Source: Prorocentrum cordatum
Lineage: Eukaryota; Sar; Dinophyceae; Prorocentrales; Prorocentraceae
Direction of reading: 5' to 3'
DNA: 64,000 nucleotides
Assembly: GCA_963575745.1 (NCBI GenBank)
Contig: CAUYUJ010014176.1
Span: 98,501 to 162,500, forward strand
Shown: positions 55,451 to 64,000 of the stretch, piece by piece
Layout: the number at the start of each line of letters is the position of its first letter
How positions within the stretch are numbered: the first letter of the stretch is position 1
Made by a program: the position numbers and the translations under genes
Notes under the pieces: generated by a model
Database searches by the model: none
What the model was told of the DNA's origin: nothing
The model's input: the letters and a program-made list of their open reading frames with translations, nothing else

Positions 55451-55944
55451 TAAGGGAACATGAGCACGAGGAAGGGCGGAGGCTAGGGGTCGGTCCCTCT
55501 GGCCATGCCTGTCCGCGACGGCCAGCCACACTGGGCAGTAGGAAGGAACGGGTTTCGTGTGGAGGTGTTCGGACGTTCTCGGGCTTCCATTTCGGGCTGC
55601 GCTTCTTTCAACGCGGACGTCTAATTGCGGGGGTTGATGGAGGTATCCTTGATCCGACAAGCCCAGATGTTCGATGCTTTGGTTTGTTTAGCACGGGGTC
55701 CCCCGAAATTCCGATCTTTTCCCCGGGGCCAGCTTTTCATCCTGACTTTTGAGTCTTTTTTTGACGGTCTTGCGGCTCATCGAGGGCTTCCAGAGGCAGA
55801 ACATGCTGATCAGATGCCCGTTTGTTTTTGTCCAAGACGTTTCAGGTCTGGAAGGGTTCTGCATCCTCACGTTGTAACCTTCGGTTGTGTCGAGCCTGCG
55901 ACCCTGCCCCGCCGCTTCGGGCACGACACTGGTGCTGCATCCGA
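55451..55944. other. Unassigned
   Basis: A less repetitive stretch. A plus frame at about 55625-55930 reads VSLIRQAQMFDALVCLARG and HVVTFGCVEPATLPRRFG, without family match. It could be a decayed gene. Confidence 0.35.
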
Positions 55945-56300
55945 CAACATCGTCGTCGTCGTCGTCGTCGCCGCCCGCTGTCGTCGCCGTCGTCGCTGTA
56001 GTCGTTGCCTGTCGTCGTCGTCGTCGTCGCCCGCCTTCGTCGCTGTCGGCGCTGTCGTCGTTGTCTGTCGTCGTCGTCGTCGTTGTCGTCGTCACCCCGT
56101 GGTCATCATTGCCGTCGCCACCGTTCGCTGTCGTTGCTGTCGTCGCTGTTGGCGTTGCCTGTCGTCGTCGTCGCCGTCGTCGTCATCGCCGCCGTTGTCG
56201 TCGTCGTCGTCGTGCTCGTCATCGTCGTCATCGTCGTCGTCGTCGTCGTCGTGGTCACCGCCGCCGTCGTTGTCGTCGTCGATGTTGTCGTCGTGAAGGC
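55945..56300. repeat. (CGT)n microsatellite, imperfect
   Basis: GTCGTC with GCC, TTG and CTG variants over about 350 bp. Confidence 0.93.
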
Positions 56301-56444
56301 CGCCGCCGGGCCAGCGCGCGCTGCCGCTGTGGGCCGTGACGCTGCTCGCCATGGGCATCGGCGCCGCCAGCCGCTGCCGGTACCCGCCGGGGGGGGGTGC
56401 AGGGCACGGGTCAAGTTCGGGGGGATGGGGTCAGGGGGGGGATG

Positions 56445-56615
56445 TATCGACCTCGAATTGTCCATTCATCTCCGATAGGGGTCCGATAGCTCGCCCCGCC
56501 CAGAGACGCTCGGATCCGCCATCGGGGGCCTACCGCCGATCCATCCGCGATCCATCGCCGATTTCAGGATGATGCTTTGCCTCCCTGGGCCAACCCCCTC
56601 CCTTATCGTTCCCCC
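56445..56615 (+). repeat. Dispersed repeat R2, copy
   Basis: CATTCATCTCCGATAGGGGT, ATCCATCGCCGATTTCAGGA and TGCCTCCCTGGGCCAACCCC match the R2 blocks near 12.5, 27.3 and 28.9 kb. Confidence 0.6.
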
Positions 56616-56689
56616 TCATAGGAGAAACCTCACACACCCAGAGACCCCCAAAGGATCGGCGGACTGTGGAGGCGTCGTGGCGGTCGGCT

Positions 56690-56892
56690 TCACGGGGGCT
56701 TCTTGCGGACCTCTCTTGGAGCCCTCTTGGTCCGTCTGGGAGCGTGCTGGCTCACTCTGTGGGCTCTTCTTGGCCGTCTTCCGTCCAGTAGGAGGAGGAG
56801 GAGGAGGAGGACGAGGAGGGGGAGGACGAGGAGGAGGAGGAGGAGGAGGAGGAGGAGGAGGGAGGAGGAGGAGGAGGAGGAGGGAGGGAGGT
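56690..56892. repeat. CTTGGG minisatellite remnant then (GGA)n
   Basis: GGCTTCTTGCGGACCTCTCT and CTTCTTGGCCGTCTTCC resemble 3897-5350. The GGA tract follows at about 56790-56890. Confidence 0.75.
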
Positions 56893-57157
56893 CTCTCGAG
56901 GGGGAGGTGATTACGACTGCTACCAGCAAAACGGGGGAGGGGGAAATTACATACAAAACTGGAGTTTTGTACGGAATTTCCCCTCCCGTTGCTTCGACAT
57001 GCTCCCGGGGGTCTCCGTTCCTGCTTCTCGGTCCTGGGCCCCGTGCTCAGTCGCTCGAGGGGGGGCACTGCAGTTGTGGCGGCACCTCTCATACTTGGCT
57101 CCCGGGCCATTCGAGAAGCACTTCGGTGAGCAGTAAGAGTGAGATCAACACCACGCG

Positions 57158-57391
57158 ATGTCAGACTACGACCGCTACCAGCAGCATCACCCCGAGGGGC
57201 ACGTCGGCGAGCAGTACGACTGAGAGCAGCACAGCGAGAGTTCCGTCTACGACTGCTACCAGCCACGCCCAGCCACGCAGCATCTGCGCAATCAGCAGTG
57301 GTACCGCGCGGACCAACACTACGGAGACTCGCAGCGCCAGCGCTACCAGCACCAGTGGGACCATCTGCATTACCCTGAGAAGGCTCGTCGA
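57158..57391 (+). pseudogene. Gln/Tyr/His-rich frame with one in-frame TGA
   Basis: From ATG at 57158 the frame reads MSDYDRYQQHHPEGHVGEQY, a TGA after about 22 codons, then SSVYDCYQPRPATQHLRNQQ and WYRADQHYGDSQRQRYQHQW before a stop at about 57391. Composition differs from all neighbours. The first two segments are partly repeats of each other (GTGAGCAGTA/GCGAGCAGTA, GACTACGACCGCTACCAGC / TCTACGACTGCTACCAGC). Function unknown. Confidence 0.3.
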
Positions 57392-57449
57392 TGATTACAA
57401 CGAGGATGCGTCAGACGGCGACGCCACGCTCGGGTTGCTGATGTAAGCC

Positions 57450-58160
57450 CCCCAGGGCAGTCGAGATCGAGGCGGGGCCATCGGGGACGCGCACGTGCAG
57501 TGCCGAGTTGTTCTACCTGCACCATCAGAGGTCGTGCGCCGCGTCATCGAACGGGGCGCAATCCAGTGGGGCGACAGGTACGTCGCCTCTTCCAGCCACG
57601 GCCCCCATGCTGGGCTCCATGGGGCCACGATTGGATGTTGCCTTAGACGTCGTGTTCGTGACCACTCGCCTGCAGTGCAACGTGCTCCTGAGCTTGCTCC
57701 TGCTCTGCGTCGACGGGCCCGGCGTCTGGGCCCCCGCTGGGGTGGCCCTCCTGCTCCGACCTTGCCTGGCCCGCCGCGTCTCGACGCTCCAGATCTGCGC
57801 CCTGGTCTCGGGCAACCCCGTGCCCTGGATGTCGGCACAGGCTGTCCTCCTTAGAAGCTGGCGCGGGCCCATCGGGGTCGCCGCTCTCGGGGCGTACGCG
57901 TGCGACGTGCACGTCCAGCCTCCCTGGTGCAAGATCGGGAGCACTTGCGCGGTCGCCGCAGGAGTCTCTGAGTGGGGCACGTGTGGTGCGGCAGAATGGG
58001 CGGCCGTCACAGTTGGCACGGCGTGGTGGCATCCAGCTTTCCCAGACGCCGCGCCGCCACCCCCGCCGAGCAGAGCGCTCTTCCGCGGCCACAGCCGCAC
58101 GCGGAGCCCAGACCCCAGAGGGGGCGAGACTTGCGCGCGACCGCATGGGCCGTCAGTGTC
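57450..58160. other. GC-rich leader of the downstream RT element
   Basis: Open frames exist on both strands but none shows a domain. By position it may be the 5' part of the element at 58161. Confidence 0.4.
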
Positions 58161-61100
58161 ATGCCGAGTAGGCGCGGCGCCCTCTGCCGTGCCCCGGCCT
58201 GCAGGGAACCCATCTCCAAGGGGGATCTGCAGGCGTACAACCCTGGTCTGGCCAATCCGCTCTACTACCACCCCGCTTGCGTGGAAGGCGGCTTAGGGCT
58301 CTACGACGAGGTTCAGGGAACGGAGGCCCTGCCGCCAGAACTTCGGGACGTCGTTCGGGGCCACTGCGACCGCCCTGGTCGACCCACTCGGGCAGAGTAC
58401 GTCGCAGACCATGGCAGGGCCAAGCGTGCGAGGACGGACCTGGCCACCGCTCGCCAAGCTGCCGCGCTAGGCGTGCCTTCGCTGGATGAGGACGACGGGG
58501 CGCTCGGCCCCGTGCCAGAGGACCCTGCCAGCGGCAGGCCAGCCCAACACGCCAACTTGGAATGGTGGGATGCTGTGGATTACGGCGCGATGGAGCAGTA
58601 CTTCCCGCCATCCTCCAAGTGCCGACGGACGTCAGCGCAGCCATCGCGCAGCTCCGCGGACACGTGGCCGAACAGCTCTTGGCCGCGCGGGCTGCCGGCG
58701 ACGCGGCCGCCCAGGCCAGGGCGGAGAAGGCGTTTACGTTTTTCGACAGGGTGTTGCTTTCAAGCCAGGGAAAACCCGCGGGGGTCAGAAGGCGCACAAC
58801 TCTGGTGGCATGGCCCAGGTGCTGACACGATGCATGCGGATGGCCGAGCAAGGAGATTGGGGAGGGCTCTGGCGCGAGCCTACCACGGCAACCACGACCC
58901 GCGGGCCAAGCAGCGGAGGGGGCGCCCCAACGGCCAAGCAGGACGCGCGAGCGGTAGAGTCGTTGCTCGACGATAACCTCATTAGCAAGGCAATGCAGCG
59001 AGCCCTTCGCCCAAGCGCCTTGGCCTCTAGGCCCGTCGTCCAGGCCGGCCTTCAGAGCCTCTTTCTGGAGGGGCCAGAGCAGCACTTCTTGGAAGCGCCG
59101 GCAGCGCCTGACGGCGAAGTTCGCGCAGCCCTGGCCGGGGCCGCGGCCAAAAGCCTGGCAAAGAGCCCGCGCCGCTCTGGGCCAGGGCCCAACGGCAGCA
59201 GGTTCGAGCGCTGGCGCACGCTGTTGGCCGACGCCGCCGCCTCGGAAGCAGTCGCAAAGGTGGCCGTCGCCATCCTGCTCGGCGAGCTCAGTCCAGAGGC
59301 CACGCGCGCCAACCTGGGAGCCCGTCTGATGGCCCAGCGCAAGCGGAACGGGGCCCTCCGGCCGATTGCTAGCGGCTCCGTCATCCGCCGTCTCGCTGCG
59401 AGGGCCGCCTGTGGCGTTTACAAAGACGACATACAGGGCGCAGTCGGTCCACGCCAGTATGCACTTGGACGTGCTGCGGGGTACGAGCTCGTGCACGAGT
59501 GTCTCGCCGCTCTCTCGGAGGCATGCCCACAGGTTGCCGCCTTGGCGTTCGACTGCTCCAACGCCTTCAACAGCATCCCTCGAAACGCGTTGCTGGACAG
59601 CGTGCGTCGGCGTGCTTCGCGTTTGTTCCAGAGCACCAGCCACTGGCTCACGGGAACCACGCAGCACTACTGGTGGGGCGACCCCGCCGACCACGCCCGC
59701 GTCGTCCGAGCAAGCGGCGGCGTGGACCAGGGGTGTCCGCTCTCGCCGGCGCTCCTTGCAATTGGCGTTGCAGACGCGCTGGGCGAGGTCCACGCGCGCC
59801 TCCAAGCTCTCTCGACCGCCTGCAGGGTTTTCAGTTACCTCGACGATATCATGGTCTTCGTTCCGCCAGGGCTCGCGGGCGCAGCCGTGCAGGTGCTCGC
59901 GGACATCCTGACGCGGCGCGGCCTTGCAGCCAACCAGACGAAGACCCAGGCCTGGTCCGCTGGAGGGCGCGGCCACATGCCTGTCAGCGTCCAGGAGCGC
60001 TGGGTGGACCACCTCACCTGCTTGGGCAACGCGGCCCCCTGGCTTGAGCAGGAGAGGAGAGGGGGGGGGAGAGGGGCAAGGAAGAGCGGCCGTCCACGCC
60101 GGGCTAGACGGCGCCACGGCTGTTGCGAAGGCAGCCGCGTTTGCTGCCCGCCTGCAAGAGCTGCGACAGGTAGGCCTCCGGGCTGAGAGCGCCTTCGCTC
60201 TCCTCCTGACCTTCGCTCGCGGATGCGTCGCACGCCGCCTCCGCGCCAACCTGCAGGGCGACTGGGCAGAGCAGCTGGACCGAGTCCTCTCCAGCTGCCT
60301 GGAGCAGCTTGCTTGCGCGCCCTTGGACGCCCAACAGCGCCTCCAAGCGACCCTGCGACTTGCCGACGGCGGATGTGCTCCCCCATCGGCTACTCCGACG
60401 GCGCCCGCCGCCTACGCCGCCAGCTGGGCTCTCTTGCTCCACGATGTCATGACCTGCCTTGGAACCAACTCGCTAGAGGAATTCTGAGCCCACTGTCCGC
60501 GGACGCAACGGGCGCTCGACCAGGCGGAGGCGGCGCCCCGGGCGGCCGACGTACTCCAGGCCCCCTTCGATTGGACAGGCTGCACCGCAAAACCTCAGCC
60601 CACGCTACAGGGCACTGGGCCAGAGCATCCTCCGCGGCGAAAAGAGCGAAGCTGCTGCAGGCGTGCGACGAGGACCACCGCCTGCGTTTGAGGGAGAACG
60701 GGGGCACCGGAGCTGGCAGCTGGCTTCCCCCGCGCCAGCCAGAAGGCCCCCGCCAGCCAGACGCGCATTTCTGCGGCAACCTAAAGGGCTGGCTCAGCGC
60801 CCCAGTCTGCCCGCCTGGGTCTCGCTGTCAGCACCGCCGCCAGGGCGTGGGCCTGCAACGAGCCCCTTGGCCCGCGCGGCTGTCGCGCGGTCGAGTGCGA
60901 GGTGGGCGCGTCGCGCAACAACCGCCGCAATGGTTGCCGCGACTGGCGCTCAGCGAAGCGCGAGGAGCTCGCTGGCTTCGCGGCGCCCGCGGAGCAGGCC
61001 GCCCCAGCCTGGAACCGCCGCCGCCCCCGCGCGGGCGAGCTCCAACAGGCAGTGATCGACCTGTCCACTAGTGGCCCAGCCACCAGCCGCCAGATCTTCA

Positions 61101-61420
61101 TCGACTGGGGCACCACCTGCGTACGCTCAACCTACGCTCCGCGCAGGGGTGCCCTGGCCGAGAGAGACGGGTTGGCGGACGCCCAGGCGGTGGAACAGAC
61201 GCGAGAGCGCTACCCTCCGCGCGGATGAGAACTGGCCCCCCTAGTCTTCGGGGCGGGGGGGCGGCCCGGCGACGAAGCAGCCAGCTTCGTCTGCAGATGC
61301 GGGGCCAGCTTTGATGGCGCCGACCGCTCCGAGCTGTTGGGCGGCGTCAGGGGGCAAATCAGCAGGACCTTCCAAACAGGCAATGCTGGGATGCTGCTGA
61401 GCGCGCTCGGGCGCTAAGCC
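58161..61420 (+). pseudogene. Retroelement with PARP-type-like finger, RT and nuclease-like tail (RT type III)
   Basis: From ATG 58161 the frame gives ALCRAPACREPISKGDL, LYYHPACVEGG and ALPPELRDVV: Cys pair, KGDL, H-x2-C and LP-E-V as in PARP-type nick-binding fingers. Frames then change near 58610 and 58780. RT follows: GPGPNGSRFERWR, motif A LAFDCSNAFNS (Asp codon at 59551), motif B GVDQGCPLSPAL, motif C YLDD (59835-59846), motif D GLAANQTKTQAW. After a shift in a G-run near 60065 come PSATPTAPAAYAASWALLL and an in-frame TGA at 60485, then ENGGTGAGSW and VCPPGSRCQHRR, a finger CNEPLGPRGCRAVEC, and a tail VIDLSTSG..RQIFIDWGTT with AERDGLADAQAVEQ and YPPR. I read the tail as a PD-(D/E)XK-like nuclease remnant. 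It ends GNAGMLLSALGR, stop at 61420. The RT core is intact; the rest carries at least six shifts. Confidence 0.78.
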
Positions 61421-61985
61421 AGCGCGACAACGGCCAGCGCCAGCGCATCGGCCGCCGCGGCGACGCGAGGGCCGCCGCCAGCACGACGACCACCACCGCG
61501 GCCACCGCCACTGCGACCACGACAACGCGGCGACACCGGGACCGCCACCAGCACGACGACCACCGCGGCTACCACCACTGCGTCCATGTCAAGGGTAGCG
61601 CGACGACGACCGCCCCGAACCCCCCCCCGGCGCCCGCCCCTGCCCCCGCAACGTCGACGTCTTCGCTCCCCGCGACTTCTACGACCGCCCTAACCGCCCC
61701 CCGTTCCCCTGTCGCTTCTCCCTCTTCCCCTCCCCCTCCCCATGCCTGGGCGCCCCTGCTGCTGCTCTCCCCCTTCTCCTCCTCCTCCGCCTCCTATCTG
61801 GCGCCGATGAATTCAGGCGGCTCGCGGGGCAACGGCCCAGTGGGCGGACAAGGCCCTTCCGGCTGCCCTGGGGGCCCCCTGCGAGGGTGCCGGTCCGTCC
61901 ATGAGGGATGAGCCCCCAGGGCCGAGGCGACCGGGGGGGGGTGAGGGGGCGAGCGAGCGAGCGAGCGAGCGAGCGAGGAGGAGGA
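61421..61985. other. GC-rich spacer with (CGAC) and (GAGC)n repeats
   Basis: CACGACGACCACCACCGCGG-type repeats at about 61480-61570 and (GCGA)n at 61950-61977. The latter abuts the next element. No gene recognised. Confidence 0.6.
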
Positions 61986-62735
61986 TGAGGAGGAGGAGGA
62001 GGACAGTAGACGTGGACGACGTGGACGCGTTCATCGAATTGATCTCCGACCGTTACCCTTGGGATGCAGTATTTTTGCAGGAGGGCTTCGTTCGCGCGGG
62101 TGAAATCGCATGCGAGGCCAATCGCTTGCTGTTCATCACCTCCGCACCCTCCTTCGGCAACCTCCGCCGGCCCGCAGCGCTCGTTCATGAGTGCGACCGG
62201 CGCTGGGTCGCAGTTGAACTCAACAACGAATGGGTCCTATTGTCTCTACACCTTCTACACTCCTCGTTGCCCCGGCGACGTTTCACCGACGCTCTAGACG
62301 AGGTGGCCGGATTCTTGCAGAGTTCTTGCGGTAAGAAAGTCGCCATTGGTATGGGCTCAAATGTGAATGTATATTCTTCGATCGACGTCTGCCATGTGGG
62401 GGGCAGCGTTCTTCCTCCCTCCGCCGCTCGGTCGTCGGAGCAGAGGGAACGGGCAGGGCATTTTCACAGTTTTTTGGTTGATCCCGGTTTGTACCTGACC
62501 GGGGCGTTCTCCGACGATGCCGGTATGCGCTTGGCTACGCGGGCGCGCTGGGCAGAGGGGCATGTCTCGGAGCGTGGTCACGATCAAATCGACTTTATTG
62601 GAGTTCCGATCCGAGTGAGTTGCGCCGAGTCCCAAGTTGTGGCAGTCATGCATTTTCCACCGACCATCGCATGGTCACGGCAGACCTCCGCATTGATGGC
62701 TCCCCTTATCCTGCGGAATCCTAGCCCGTCGTAAA
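61985..62735 (+). pseudogene. EEP-type endonuclease domain of a retroelement, 5'-truncated
   Basis: The plus frame reads AFIELISDRYPWDAVFLQEG (catalytic Glu of the QE motif), LRRPAALVHE, RWVAVELNNEWVLLSLHLLH, KKVAIGMGSNVNV (where G-D/A-N is expected) and HDQIDFIGVPIRV. The conserved SDH motif appears as STDHRMVTADLRIDG, but in the next frame (from 62656), so a frameshift lies at about 62635. These elements are APE-like endonucleases that nick target DNA for target-primed reverse transcription. The first strand and catalytic Asn of the domain are missing. A GAGC/GGA repeat takes their place. Confidence 0.75.
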
Positions 62736-62829
62736 TGGGTGCCAGGTGACTCTTGGGACGAGTCGAGTCGTCGGCCGCGTTCAATTGAGATTGGCAATCT
62801 TGGGGCGCAGCCGCTACGGCTTGGAGAGA

Positions 62830-64000
62830 TGTGGCGCGTGCGCATGCCAGGCGGCAGCATCGACATCGCAGGGGCGAGCATCTTGATGCGCTCCTTGACG
62901 CTCGTGCGAGGGGAGCACCAACAGAGAAGAAAGAGCTGGATCGTACGATCTACGGGTATCGCTGGAAGCGTCGACGGGAAGCAGCTGGCCAGCAAATCCA
63001 GAAGGCTGCTGCCACCGGCGCGCTACCATCCGACTGCCGGAAACATCTTATTGTGAATGGGGGGGGGGGGGGAGGGGGGGACTTTTCAATGGTGAAGATC
63101 CCGCAGAGAAGTTTGGCGGCCATTTTCAAGCGATCCATGGTTTCGAAGACCCGTCAGAAGCAGAAGCGGAAAGGAATCGACAGTCTCACTGCAACGACGT
63201 CCGGCGAGATCTACGAATTGATATGTCGCCTTCGCGGATTACGGAAGATCGGTTGCGCGCAGCCATTGGGGAGCTAAAGATGGGAAAAGGGAGTTCTGAC
63301 GGATGCGCGGCCAAAATGTACCGCAATCTCTTTTTGGCAGCTTTTGTCGCTTGGCCCTGTTTTCTTCAGCTCAGTGTTTGCGCTCGGTCATGGCACGTCG
63401 TGCCCCGTGCTCCTCGAACGGGGAGTGCCGCGAGACGCGCCTGTGTAACCAATTTTGTTCATCATGGTCGCGGAGATGGTGTTGCGGTCGTCGCTGTCCA
63501 CATGGCGGTCTCAAACGAAAGGCTGGTGTCTTGACTGTTTCTGGCTCGGCGCTGTCGCTTTCGCTGATGACGCCCTTTTGGTTGCCAAGACCTTATCCGC
63601 AGCTCAATCCATGTTGGCGGACGTGATAGAGGCTTTTTCTGCAGTGGGGCTCTGCGTCGGAGCGGAGAAGACTCACTGGAGTCCTTGGCCGCAGACGCCC
63701 GGAGGCTCGTTGATCATGGCGGATAAAGCGATACTTTGGTCAGAATCGATCACGTTCGTTGGCAACGCTATTGACCTCAATGGGAATAGCGGGGCAAGCA
63801 TGGAGATCCGAATGGAGCGGGCTGACCAGGTATACCACCGGTGGAAGCCGGTCTTCCAGTGTCGACATGCCAGCCGAAGGAGAAGACTAGCTTTGGGCTC
63901 ACAGATTCTGATGGCATCGGCCCTATGGCTGGCAGAAACCTGGCATATAACCATGGAGCAGAAACAGAAATTCAACAGTTGGGCAGCAAAGCGCATGTCA
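62830..64000 (+). pseudogene. RT part of the same endonuclease-RT element (type IV), open at window end
   Basis: A linker reads KKELDRTIYGYRWKRRREAA and RKHLIVN, then a G-run shifts the frame. Next comes the RT entry: SRITEDRLRAAIGELKMGKG, then DGCAAKMY (about 63225-63330). Motif A was not found between 63330 and 63400. Motif B reads ERGVPRDAPV, a TAA stop at 63447, then PILFIMVAEMVLR. From the ATG at 63464 one frame stays open to the window edge with motif C AFADDALLVAK, motif D AVGLCVGAEKTHW, motif E ITFVGNAIDLNG and a thumb region SALWLAETWHIT. The part after 63464 is well kept, with the FADD aspartates intact. Confidence 0.78.

Noticed and set aside
57161-57370. Small hydrophobic minus-strand protein rich in Val and Leu.
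   Set aside because: It is the antisense of the GCC/GAC-rich QYH frame. The composition follows from that, and no membrane-protein family is recognised.
58159-60249. 696-codon minus-strand frame.
   Set aside because: It is antisense to the RT domain on the plus strand, whose motifs are clear. No family is recognised on the minus strand.

Overview
This window reads as nuclear DNA of a dinoflagellate. The best evidence is a 22-base segment at 15242-15263 that matches the dinoflagellate trans-spliced leader at 21 of 22 positions. Supporting signs are GC-rich non-repeat sequence, several reverse-transcriptase (RT) lineages that I recognise from dinoflagellate genomes, an apparent intron with a GA donor and AG|G acceptor, and enormous trinucleotide microsatellites. 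I see no bacterial-type operons and no rRNA or tRNA genes.

Layout. 0-3.5 kb: a decayed minus-strand RT element. 3.5-8.9 kb: a GGA tract, a degenerate CTTGGG minisatellite and about 34 copies of an 83-bp satellite. 9-15 kb: dispersed repeats, candidate exons and CGT/CAT tracts, ending at the spliced-leader relict. 16-19.3 kb: an AT-rich island bounded by two arrays of the same 32-bp repeat and holding a 0.7-kb palindrome. 19.4-23.6 kb: a decayed endonuclease-RT element. 24.86-28.36 kb: two exons that encode the conserved C-terminus of splicing factor SLU7, separated by a 3.3-kb intron full of satellites. 29-37 kb: about seven repeat units, each carrying a (GTT)n tract in the same orientation. 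37-39.4 kb: microsatellites and possible exons. 39.6-43.65 kb: a long RT/RNase H open frame flanked by a 26-bp direct repeat. 43.7-51 kb: dispersed repeats and a cluster of short whole-element palindromes. 51.3-52 kb: the 3' end of another retroelement frame. 52-57 kb: about 3 kb of GAT/GGA/CGT tracts. 58.2-61.4 kb: an RT element with a PARP-type-like finger and a nuclease-like C-terminus. 62-64 kb: a third type of element, endonuclease plus RT, running off the window.

Host genes are sparse. SLU7 is the only one I can name, and only its last two exons are certain. Everything else with real protein signal is retrotransposon. Most long open frames come from period-3 microsatellites, or from GC-rich frames shadowing decayed RT genes.

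The most unusual theme is a set of small elements that are palindromic over nearly their full length. At least five unrelated sequence families of about 155-200 bp occur, plus one of about 0.7 kb. Two families are present in three or four copies each. They are described below as FB1 to FB6.
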